Below the pieces are notes generated by a model that was given only the letters and a program-made list of their open reading frames with translations, had not been told where the DNA came from and did no database searches. 64,000 bases of DNA from Salinivirgaceae bacterium (GTDB lineage: Bacteria; Bacteroidota; Bacteroidia; Bacteroidales; SZUA-534): NCBI GenBank assembly GCA_017527435.1, contig JAFXQB010000011.1, positions 44,454 through 108,453 on the forward strand, given 5' to 3'. The position numbers and the translations under genes are program-made. Positions 45,169 through 52,582 of this stretch are shown here, one piece after another; the stretch's first letter is position 1; the number at the start of each line of letters is the position of its first letter.

Positions 45169-46042
45169 AAAACTCATAATAATTAAACCACTGCTCGGGG
45201 TATTCCTTCAGAATCTTCTCAAAATTAGCCACATACTGCTCCAGAAGGGCTTGCTCGGGTTTGCGGTCGCGGGTGCGGGGCACGGGCTGCGCAATGGTGA
45301 ACCGATAGTGGTAGGTCATCGGTTTTTCGCGCATTGCGAAGTAGAACACCACGGGCACTTTCAGCCGCGACGCCAGCAGGAACGGCCCCGACGGAAAGTC
45401 GGCCTCGCGGCCCATAAACGTTGCGGAGAGCAGTTTGTCGGCGTTCACGTAGCGGTCGCCTTGAAAGCAGACGTACTCGTGGCGGTTGAGCGCCTCGGTA
45501 ATTTGGAAGACGTGCGTCAGCGTGTCGTTGTTCACGGGAATGACCTTGTAGTCGTGGCCAGTTGAATTCTTCTCCAGCATCTCCTTGATTTTCTGATATT
45601 CAGCATCGTACATCACAATGTTGATATTCTTGCCGTAATCGCCGAAGAATGGCGCGCCAATCTCCCAGTTGCCAATGTGGCCGCCCATCATTATCACGCC
45701 CTGCTGCGAGTTCAGCACATTGAGAAACTCCTGATAATTTTCAAATTTGAAGTGGTATTTGTCGGTCATTCCGCTGCCAATGGCAATCTTGTCAATCAGC
45801 GTCTGACCCAATCGGTAATAATTTCGGAACAGCAGACCGACGGATTTCAATCGGTTCAGTTTTAGCGTTTTGCGGGCATAGCGCCACGTGCACGCGGTGG
45901 CCTTTGGGGCAAAAGGAATGAAATAGACAACAACAAAGGCCAGAAAAACGTAGGCCGCGCGGACGCCTATGTATTGTATCAGTTTGATAAAGAAGAAGTA
46001 ACCGAAACTTCCGCCTCGTGTTTTTCCCTTCCAGTCGGCCAT
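45137..46042 (-). CDS. Lipid A/lysophospholipid-type acyltransferase
   Basis: 301 residues. One membrane helix near 25-45, then the LpxL/HtrB-family active site GGHIGNWEIG with the HX4E pair H122 and E127. GDRYVNA and FPSGPFLLASRLKVPVVF are further family features. In aryl polyene clusters such enzymes attach the polyene to a lipid carrier. It ends in NTNANAN, coded by GT-rich repeats, so the original stop has been lost or moved. ACP 2 lies 9 bases upstream. Confidence 0.9.
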   Translation of the reverse strand: MADWKGKTRGGSFGYFFFIKLIQYIGVRAAYVFLAFVVVYFIPFAPKATACTWRYARKTLKLNRLKSVGLLFRNYYRLGQTLIDKIAIGSGMTDKYHFKFENYQEFLNVLNSQQGVIMMGGHIGNWEIGAPFFGDYGKNINIVMYDAEYQKIKEMLEKNSTGHDYKVIPVNNDTLTHVFQITEALNRHEYVCFQGDRYVNADKLLSATFMGREADFPSGPFLLASRLKVPVVFYFAMREKPMTYHYRFTIAQPVPRTRDRKPEQALLEQYVANFEKILKEYPEQWFNYYEFWKTNTNANAN

Positions 46043-46051
46043 TGGCGGTGG

Positions 46052-46297
46052 TTATTTTGTCGTGCGCTCAATCACAAGGTTGTAGAAATCTTGGAAAGTG
46101 CGGATTTTGGCGAAATCCTCGCCTGTGACGTTGAATCCGAAGTTCTGCTCTACCAGAACCACAACATCCACAAGGTCAAGGCTGTCGAGTTCCAGCGTCT
46201 CCATCAGCGGCGCGTCAGGTTTGATAACATTAATGTCAACCTCAAACTCTTCGGCCAGAGTCTCGTTGATTTTTGCGATTATTTCTTCGTTGGTCAT
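46052..46297 (-). CDS. Acyl carrier protein (cluster ACP 2)
   Basis: 81 residues. Attachment Ser39 in LELDSLDLVDVVVLVEQNFGF. Acidic helical bundle. It lies 2 bases after the KS and 9 bases before the acyltransferase. Its motif differs from ACP 1 (LDSLDLVD versus LDSIDALE), so the two may serve different steps. Confidence 0.93.
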   Translation of the reverse strand: MTNEEIIAKINETLAEEFEVDINVIKPDAPLMETLELDSLDLVDVVVLVEQNFGFNVTGEDFAKIRTFQDFYNLVIERTTK

Positions 46298-46299
46298 AA

Positions 46300-47523
46300 C
46301 TATTTGAATTTCTTAATTATAAGCGTTGAGTTTGTGCCTCCAAACCCGAAAGAATTCGTCAAAAATAAATCAAATTCTGTATCTATCCGCGTTTTGGGGA
46401 TATTTAATTGGCACGAAGCCTCATCGGGTTCCTCAAAGTTGATATTCGGCGCAATGAAGCTGTTGTTCATCATCAGCGTCGAGTAAATGACCTCGCTTGC
46501 GCCTGCCATCCACATCTCGTGGCCCGTCATCGACTTGGTTGAAGCCACGTAGGGGCGGCTTGCGCCGAACACCTCGGCAATGGCGCGGGCCTCGTTCAAG
46601 TCTCCAGCGGGGGTTGAAGTGGCGTGGGCGTTGATATACGGAATGTCGGCGGCTGCAAGTCCTGCGCTGTCGAGAGCGCGCTGCAGCGAGCGTTTGGGCC
46701 CTTCGACGTTGGGCACCGACAGGTGGTCGCCGTTCGACGAGAATCCGTAGCCGACAATTTCGGCCACAATGGGCGCTCCGCGTTTTATGGCCGACTCATA
46801 GCTCTCAACCACCACGCTTGCCGCGCCACCGCTTGGCACCAGTCCGTCGCGACGGCGGTCGAACGGTTTCGAAGCCTTGGTTGGGTCGGCTTCCTGTGTC
46901 GAGAAGGCGCTCAAGCCGTCGAAACTGCCTGTGGCGTAGGGGTTGACCTCTTGCGCGCCTCCGCAGAGAACAATTTCTTGAAGTCCTTGTTTGATAAGCA
47001 GATAGGCAATACCAATGGCGTGCGAGCTGCTTGCGCACGCGCCTGCAATGGTGAAGTTGATTCCGCGCAGTTTGAATATCACCGAAAGGTTCATCGAAAC
47101 GGTTGAAGTGAGCGATTGGAACACCGATTCGGCGCCCACCAGCACGGTGTTTTTCTTTTGGCGAACGGTATCAATGGCGGTAATTATCGGCGCCGCGCTT
47201 GTGTCGTTGCCGAAAAGTATGCCCACTTCGTTGGCGGCCAGAAAATCGGCATCGATACGCGCATTGCGGAAGGCCTCAAGCGACGAAACATAGGCATATT
47301 CGCCTTGTTCAGCAAGTCCGCGGCGGCTGCGGCGGTCGAGCAGTTCCTTCATATTGGGGCGCTCAATAATGCCCGTGAGCGACGATTGGAAGCCCAGCCC
47401 CTTGCGTTCGGGGTCGATTCCAATGCCCGACCGTCCGTTGTAAAGCGATTGGTGCACCTCGTCAAGGTTCTTGCCAATGCAAGAGTAAATGCCCATTCCT
47501 GTTATTACAACTCTGCGTTCCAT
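46300..47523 (-). CDS. Beta-ketoacyl-ACP synthase (FabB/FabF type)
   Basis: 407 residues. Active-site residues are all present: C163 in GACASSSHAIG, H300 in NAHATSTPAGD, K330 and H335 in STKSMTGHEMWMAGA. The C terminus has NSFGFGGTNSTLI. It condenses malonyl-ACP with a growing chain. It begins 4 bases after the ammonia-lyase gene, strongly indicating joint use of the aromatic starter. Ala-His-Ala-Thr in the second motif, rather than His-Gly-Thr, is typical of FabB-like enzymes. Confidence 0.93.
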   Translation of the reverse strand: MERRVVITGMGIYSCIGKNLDEVHQSLYNGRSGIGIDPERKGLGFQSSLTGIIERPNMKELLDRRSRRGLAEQGEYAYVSSLEAFRNARIDADFLAANEVGILFGNDTSAAPIITAIDTVRQKKNTVLVGAESVFQSLTSTVSMNLSVIFKLRGINFTIAGACASSSHAIGIAYLLIKQGLQEIVLCGGAQEVNPYATGSFDGLSAFSTQEADPTKASKPFDRRRDGLVPSGGAASVVVESYESAIKRGAPIVAEIVGYGFSSNGDHLSVPNVEGPKRSLQRALDSAGLAAADIPYINAHATSTPAGDLNEARAIAEVFGASRPYVASTKSMTGHEMWMAGASEVIYSTLMMNNSFIAPNINFEEPDEASCQLNIPKTRIDTEFDLFLTNSFGFGGTNSTLIIKKFK

Positions 47524-47527
47524 CGGG

Positions 47528-49060
47528 CTAAAAATCGATTTTTTTGGTTTTCAGATAGTTTTCCACCCTTTCAATGTCTTTGTACAGCGGGCTGTCGACG
47601 GTTGAGAAGGCGGGGAAAATGGCTCGCACCTCATCGTAAACGGCGCGTGTGGCGGGGCTCATCTTGTCTTGAATCTTCAGAATATCAACAGCTTGAGCCA
47701 GCGACATCATCATTATGGCCATCACTTGGAATGAGTTCTCGATAATGTGCTTTGCAATGAGCGCCGAGTTGGTACCCATACTCACAATGTCTTGATTATC
47801 ATTATTGTTAGGTATGCTGTGCACATACATCGGGTTCGAGAGTGTCTGACACTCGGCGGTGGTGGAAGTGGCGGTGAACTGTGCGGCCTGCATTCCGTAG
47901 TTCAGGCCCAGCACGCCCATATTGACAAACGGCGGCAGAATGCCGTTGATTCGGTCGTGGTAAAGGTAGTTGAGCTGCCGCTCGGTGAGCATTGTGAGCT
48001 TGGTGACGCCGATTTTCAGCTTGTCCATCTCGTACGAAATGTAGTCGCCGTGGAAGTTTCCGCCGTGGAACACGTTCTGATTTTCGGGGTCGATAATCGG
48101 ATTGTCGCAAGCTGAATTGACTTCATTGACAAGCACTTTCTCTGCATTTTCGAGTTCATCGAAAACCGGTCCCAGAATCTGCGGAATGCAGCGCAGCGAG
48201 TAATAAGGCTGCACCTTGTGGCCGAAGGTGGCCTCGGTGTGCTTCTGGTTGTAGAGCTCGGCCTCGCGCTTGAGCATACATTGGCTGCCCGCGCTTATTT
48301 CACGCATCAGGCGGGCAATCTCGCGCTGTCCGCGGTGACGTTTGGTGGCGTTCAGCTCGGCCGACATCAGGTCGTCGTACGAAGCGGCCACCTCATTCAT
48401 TATCACCGACGCCACAAGCGACCAGTGAAGCAGCTTTCGGGCGTAAATCAGGTTGACAACGCCAATGCCAGTCATCACCGACGTGCCGTTGGTAACCGAC
48501 AGTCCCTCACGCAGATAAATCTTGAACGGCTCTAGTCCGTTTTCCTTCATCACCTCGGCTGTGGGGCGCAGTTGGCCTTTGTAGAAAACCTCGCCTTCGC
48601 CAATGAGCGTGAGCGCAATGTGGGCAAGCTGCACAAGGTCGCCGCTGGCGCCAACGCTGCCGTGCTCGGGAATGTAGGGGATAATGCCGCGGTTTATGAA
48701 CTCAACAATGAGCCGCACCAGCTCGGTGTGAACGCCCGAGTTGCCCTGCAGAAAGGTGTAGAGCCGCGCAATCATTGCCGACTTCACATACACCTCGGGC
48801 AGCGGCTGCCCAGCACCCGTTGAGTGGCTGCGTATAATATTGTATTGCAAATCGATAAGCGACTGGTCGTCGACTCTGTACTGCGCCATCGGGCCGAAGC
48901 CAGTGTTTATGCCGTAAATGATTTTGTCTTTCGAGAAATCCTTCAGAAACTGAAAACTGCGGTCAACGGTTTTCAAGTCATCGTCGGTAAGTGTAAGTTT
49001 CTTGTTTTCAAACAGAATTCCGTAGAGTGTTTCTAAATCTATTTCTTGTTTCGAAGCCAT
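47528..49060 (-). CDS. Aromatic amino acid (tyrosine/histidine-type) ammonia-lyase
   Basis: 510 residues. The MIO prosthetic group forms from A138-S139-G140 in GSVGASGDLVQLAH. The catalytic Tyr is in YGINTGFG (Y49). The substrate-pocket segment is IRSHSTGAGQP, i.e. the Ser-His of the HAL type. The later NNNDNQDIVSMGTN matches what I recall of the Flavobacterium flexirubin tyrosine lyase. Genome context (KS, ACP, thioesterase) makes p-coumarate formation from tyrosine more likely than histidine breakdown, since no hutU, hutI or hutG is near. First gene of the cluster. Confidence 0.9.
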   Translation of the reverse strand: MASKQEIDLETLYGILFENKKLTLTDDDLKTVDRSFQFLKDFSKDKIIYGINTGFGPMAQYRVDDQSLIDLQYNIIRSHSTGAGQPLPEVYVKSAMIARLYTFLQGNSGVHTELVRLIVEFINRGIIPYIPEHGSVGASGDLVQLAHIALTLIGEGEVFYKGQLRPTAEVMKENGLEPFKIYLREGLSVTNGTSVMTGIGVVNLIYARKLLHWSLVASVIMNEVAASYDDLMSAELNATKRHRGQREIARLMREISAGSQCMLKREAELYNQKHTEATFGHKVQPYYSLRCIPQILGPVFDELENAEKVLVNEVNSACDNPIIDPENQNVFHGGNFHGDYISYEMDKLKIGVTKLTMLTERQLNYLYHDRINGILPPFVNMGVLGLNYGMQAAQFTATSTTAECQTLSNPMYVHSIPNNNDNQDIVSMGTNSALIAKHIIENSFQVMAIMMMSLAQAVDILKIQDKMSPATRAVYDEVRAIFPAFSTVDSPLYKDIERVENYLKTKKIDF

Positions 49061-49094
49061 TTCTGCTCTTGTAGTCGGTTTGTTTTTTAGACCG

Positions 49095-49102
49095 CAAATA
49101 TA
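49095..49102 (-). promoter_or_regulatory. -7 promoter element for the pigment cluster
   Basis: Minus strand TATATTTG, exact consensus, 35 bases before the ammonia-lyase ATG; no clear -33 box. Confidence 0.5.
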
Positions 49103-49285
49103 GGTTTTTAATCCATTGTTCTATACCCTTAATTTTTATTAAGAAAAAAGTGCATTTGATTGTTCTTTTCAAGTCTTCCCTATAGTTATATGATTTTAGA
49201 AGAAATTCTGTATTCTTGCAAAGTGCATACCGAGTGTTTTACATTATATTATAATGGTATCACACAATTTGTTAAATGATTTAAA

Positions 49286-51067
49286 ATGGATGTTATGAGA
49301 AAAGTTATTTTATTCACTTTGTCGATTGCCGTTTTCTTTGCAGCTTGTAAGAAGGATGAAGAGAACCCATCGCCAGATGGTCCTGATACCCCTTCAACCG
49401 ACACTACGCCGGCTGTCGATTCAACGAAATTTAACCCTAACAGTTATCGTTTCTTAAAGACATATGTTGACCGTTCAGTCCATCCTGATTTCAAATTCAG
49501 TGGTGCACTTGATGTGAATGAGTTCCATAACAACACCAACAGCGTGCGCGACACCGTGACCGCACACTTCGACGAGATTGTGGCTGGCAACGCTATGAAG
49601 TACGGCTCGGTGGTTGGCAGTAGCGGACAGATGAATTTTACGAATGTGAAACGTTTTGTTGAAGATGCCAAAAAAGTTGGACTTACCATCTACGGCCACA
49701 CACTTGCATGGCATTCGCAGCAGCAACCGGGATATTTGCTGGGTTTGATGGCTGATCGCGAAATGGAAGTTCCTGACAGTGAGAAGGTTGATGTCGAAGA
49801 CTTGAAACAGAATTATAAAGGATTGAAGTCCTTTAATTACTGGCATAGCGAATTTGCCGATTTCAATTATACGATTACAACAGAAGCTGATGGTTTGCAT
49901 ATCAAGAATAATGCGGTTGCAACCAATTTTTGGGATGTTCAGTATCAAATTGCAGGCAGCTTGCCTGTAAAGACAGGTGGTTCTTATGATTTCACCATCC
50001 GGGCAAAATCGTCTGCACCAACTGATATAACTGTTGCTGTTGGTGGGTGGTCAAATAACAACAGTCTCAAAATCAGCATTTCCGATGATTGGGCGGACAT
50101 TAATTTTCACATTGACAATATAAAAGAAGGTGGTGGGCATGTTTTGTTGCAATCGGGGAATTTTGTTGGCGATATTTTTATTGAAAGCCTGAAAATCACA
50201 CACAAAGGCAGCGACAAAACCATCGCCCTTACTGCCGAGCAAAAGCGCGATACTCTTGTCTGGGCCATGGATCGTTGGATTGCCGGCATGATGGAAGCCA
50301 CCGATGGCTACGTGAAGGCCTGGGATGTTGTGAACGAAGCTCTTTCTGGCGGCGGCAATGATGGTAGTGGCAATTATGTTCTGCAAAACTACGAGAACAA
50401 CAATATTTCTGATCCCAGCAATGTGTCATCAGGTACGTTCTACTGGCAGGCCTTTATGGGTGACCTTGAGTATGTGCGCACTGCTGTTGCAAGCGCCCGC
50501 AAGCACTTCAAAGGTAATGCCGACGAGTTGAAGCTTTTTGTGAACGACTATAACCTTGAATCGGATTGGGATGACAACAAAAAGGTAAAGAGCCTTGTGG
50601 CATGGATTAAGAAATGGGAAGCTGACGGTGTGACAAAAATCGATGGCATCGGGACACAGATGCACATCAGTTGTTTTGAAAACGCCAATATTCAGAGAAA
50701 CATTGAAAATCATATTGTCAAAATGTTTGAGATTATGGCAGCAAGCGGCAAGCTCTGTCGCATTTCAGAACTCGATATGGGCTATGTGCGTGGTAGCCAG
50801 CGTTGGGGCGGAACATCGCTCAAAACATCGCAGTTGACTGAAGCCGAGCATCAGAAAATGGCCGATTTTTATGAGTTTATTGTCAGAAAATATTTTGAGA
50901 TAATTCCTGTTGAGCAGCAATATGGTATCTGCCAATGGTGCCTGACCGATGCCCCGTCAAATTCGGGGTGGCGTGGTGGAGAGCCCGTCGGTATCTGGAC
51001 AGAGAAATTCAAAGCCCGTAAAGCCGCCTATATTGGTTTTGCCAAGGGGCTTGCTAGTGAGGAATAG
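49286..51067 (+). CDS. GH10 endo-xylanase lipoprotein with inserted carbohydrate-binding module
   Basis: 593 residues; a second ATG three codons in is also possible. Lipoprotein signal ends FFAAC (C21), then a Pro/Asp/Thr linker. The GH10 barrel begins at about 53 (TLAWHSQQQPGY at 139-150). It is interrupted by ~130 residues (180-310) of beta-sandwich type, like a family 4/22 binding module, and resumes with the acid/base Glu351 (WDVVNEAL) and nucleophile Glu495 (ISELDMGY). It cuts xylan at the cell surface. The gene is AT-richer than neighbours and stands alone between other operons, with a terminator after it. Confidence 0.93.
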   Translation: MDVMRKVILFTLSIAVFFAACKKDEENPSPDGPDTPSTDTTPAVDSTKFNPNSYRFLKTYVDRSVHPDFKFSGALDVNEFHNNTNSVRDTVTAHFDEIVAGNAMKYGSVVGSSGQMNFTNVKRFVEDAKKVGLTIYGHTLAWHSQQQPGYLLGLMADREMEVPDSEKVDVEDLKQNYKGLKSFNYWHSEFADFNYTITTEADGLHIKNNAVATNFWDVQYQIAGSLPVKTGGSYDFTIRAKSSAPTDITVAVGGWSNNNSLKISISDDWADINFHIDNIKEGGGHVLLQSGNFVGDIFIESLKITHKGSDKTIALTAEQKRDTLVWAMDRWIAGMMEATDGYVKAWDVVNEALSGGGNDGSGNYVLQNYENNNISDPSNVSSGTFYWQAFMGDLEYVRTAVASARKHFKGNADELKLFVNDYNLESDWDDNKKVKSLVAWIKKWEADGVTKIDGIGTQMHISCFENANIQRNIENHIVKMFEIMAASGKLCRISELDMGYVRGSQRWGGTSLKTSQLTEAEHQKMADFYEFIVRKYFEIIPVEQQYGICQWCLTDAPSNSGWRGGEPVGIWTEKFKARKAAYIGFAKGLASEE

Positions 51068-51092
51068 TTTGAAAACAAACTCGGTATTTATA

Positions 51093-51123
51093 AACAAAGG
51101 GGGCATTTGCCCCCTTGTTTTTT
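51093..51123. terminator. Bidirectional terminator between GH10 and Mrp genes
   Basis: AACAAAGGGGGC pairs with GCCCCCTTGTT with a T-run after it on the plus strand; the genes converge here. Confidence 0.88.
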
Positions 51124-51139
51124 AGTTACAAATAGGTTT

Positions 51140-52234
51140 TTATTTCTTCTTCACTTCAACCTTGCGGGTTGCGGCCAGGTTGCTGTTGCGGTAATCAACC
51201 GCAGCAATCACGCTGTCGGCCAAAGAGTGGAAATATCCGCCCACAATGCTGCTGCTGTCCATGGCGGCAGGCATGCCCTTGTCGCCGCTTTCGCAGACGC
51301 TCTGTACAATCGGAATCTGACCAAGGAAATTCACCCCTTCTTTTTCGGCCAGACGTTTGCACCCGCCATTGCCGAAGATATAATACTTGTTCTCGGGCAG
51401 TTCGGCCGGTGTGAACCAAGCCATGTTCTCAACAAGGCCCAAAACGGGCACGTTGATTTTTTCGTTGCGGAACATATTCATGCCCTTCAAAGCGTCGGCC
51501 AGAGCCACTTCCTGCGGTGTGCTGACGATGATGGCGCCCGTGAGAGCAAGCATTTGGATGATGGCCAGATGAATATCACCAGTTCCCGGTGGCATATCAA
51601 TGAGCAGATAGTCGAGCTCGCCCCAGTCGGCTTCCATTATCATCTGCTTGAGAGCGCTTGTGGCCATCGGGCCGCGCCATACAAGAGCATCCTTGGCATT
51701 CACAAAAAAACCGATTGACAGCAAACGGACGCCGTATTTCTCGACCGGCACAATCATCTGCTCTTCGTTGGCCATCGGGCGGGCATCGTGCAAATCGAAC
51801 ATAAGCGGGATTGAAGGCCCGTAGATATCGGCATCGACAAGGCCAACCTTTGCGCCTTGCTGCGCCAAAGCCACCGCCAGATTGACGGCCACCGTCGATT
51901 TTCCGACACCGCCCTTGCCCGAAGCCACGGCAATGATATTTTTCACCTTGCGCAGACCATTGGGCTCATCGGCTTCGGTTTCGGGTTTGGCCTGCACGCG
52001 GATGTTGCCGCGCACGTTCACGCCCGGAAACGCTGCTTCGAGCGCATCAACGCAGTTTTGTTTCAGCAGAGCGATGTTGGTGCTTTCCTTCTTGCCTATA
52101 AGCAGTGCAAAACTGACGTTTGCCCCGTCAATTTCGAGTCCTTGAACCATTCCCAGCTGGATTATGTCTCGTTTGAGTTCGGGGTGGACAACCGTCCGCA
52201 GCACCCCGAACACTTGTGCAGGTGTGATTTCCAT
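51140..52234 (-). CDS. mrp: Mrp/ApbC-type Fe-S cluster carrier ATPase
   Basis: 364 residues from the ATG at 52234 (MEITPAQVFGVLRTV); the open frame extends to 52303 but the upstream part is not protein-like. Residues 1-85 are a MIP18/DUF59 domain. The P-loop follows in VASGKGGVGKSTVAVNLAVAL, then LLIDMPPGTGDIHL. It delivers Fe-S clusters to target proteins. The usual C-x-x-C near the end is not clearly seen. Promoter element at 52254-52261, and the tRNA gene is on the other strand upstream. Confidence 0.93.
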   Translation of the reverse strand: MEITPAQVFGVLRTVVHPELKRDIIQLGMVQGLEIDGANVSFALLIGKKESTNIALLKQNCVDALEAAFPGVNVRGNIRVQAKPETEADEPNGLRKVKNIIAVASGKGGVGKSTVAVNLAVALAQQGAKVGLVDADIYGPSIPLMFDLHDARPMANEEQMIVPVEKYGVRLLSIGFFVNAKDALVWRGPMATSALKQMIMEADWGELDYLLIDMPPGTGDIHLAIIQMLALTGAIIVSTPQEVALADALKGMNMFRNEKINVPVLGLVENMAWFTPAELPENKYYIFGNGGCKRLAEKEGVNFLGQIPIVQSVCESGDKGMPAAMDSSSIVGGYFHSLADSVIAAVDYRNSNLAATRKVEVKKK

Positions 52235-52253
52235 ATTGATTTTTCTAATGCGG

Positions 52254-52261
52254 CAAATATA
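52254..52261 (-). promoter_or_regulatory. -7 promoter element for mrp
   Basis: Minus strand TATATTTG, exact consensus, 20 bases before the ATG at 52234; supports that start. Confidence 0.55.
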
Positions 52262-52307
52262 GTCAGAAGTTTGCCACGGTCTTTTTTTAATGTTTTTTTT
52301 CAAACAT

Positions 52308-52337
52308 TTTGGTGATTAAGATTTTTTTGTACTTTTG
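52308..52337 (+). promoter_or_regulatory. Promoter of the tRNA gene
   Basis: TTTG at 52308-52311 and TACTTTTG at 52330-52337, 18 bases apart: both Bacteroidota promoter boxes, about 20 bases before the tRNA. Confidence 0.65.
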
Positions 52338-52357
52338 CACCGCTCTTAAGCAAATGG

Positions 52358-52430
52358 GGTGCCATAGCTCAGTTGGTAGAGCAAAGGACTGATATTCCTT
52401 GTGTCCCTGGTTCGATTCCCGGTGGCACCA
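52358..52430 (+). tRNA. tRNA-Ile (anticodon GAT)
   Basis: 73 bases, clear cloverleaf: acceptor GGTGCCA/TGGCACC, D-arm GCTC/GAGC, anticodon stem AAGGA/TCCTT with loop CTGATAT (anticodon GAT at 52391-52393), T-loop TTCGATT, discriminator A. CCA is not encoded. The T stem CCTGG/CCCGG has one T-C mismatch. Not near an rRNA operon, where tRNA-Ile(GAT) often sits. Confidence 0.9.
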
Positions 52431-52533
52431 CACAAATAAGTGAGTTCGGTTTTTACCGGATTCTCTTTTTTTATTGCCAACCTATAGTGACCTCGACGGT
52501 TCATGAATCAGGTATTTAGTCTGATGTCTGGAG

Positions 52534-52562
52534 TTTGAAATTCAACATCTCGATTATATTTG
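52534..52562 (+). promoter_or_regulatory. Promoter of the TPR kinase gene
   Basis: TTTG at 52534-52537 and TATATTTG at 52555-52562, 17 bases apart, ending 20 bases before the ATG. Confidence 0.55.
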
Positions 52563-52582
52563 TGCCATAAAATTATTGAGTT

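Noticed and set aside
47528..49060. Histidine ammonia-lyase of a hut operon
   Set aside because: No other histidine-degradation gene is present and the neighbours are KS and ACP genes, though the pocket has HAL-like Ser-His.
35606..49060. Dialkylresorcinol half of a flexirubin cluster
   Set aside because: No KSIII/DarB-like or aromatase/DarA-like gene was found in the window.
49211..49218. TATTCTTG as the GH10 promoter
   Set aside because: One mismatch to the -7 consensus and no -33 box; a long AT-rich leader makes chance matches likely.
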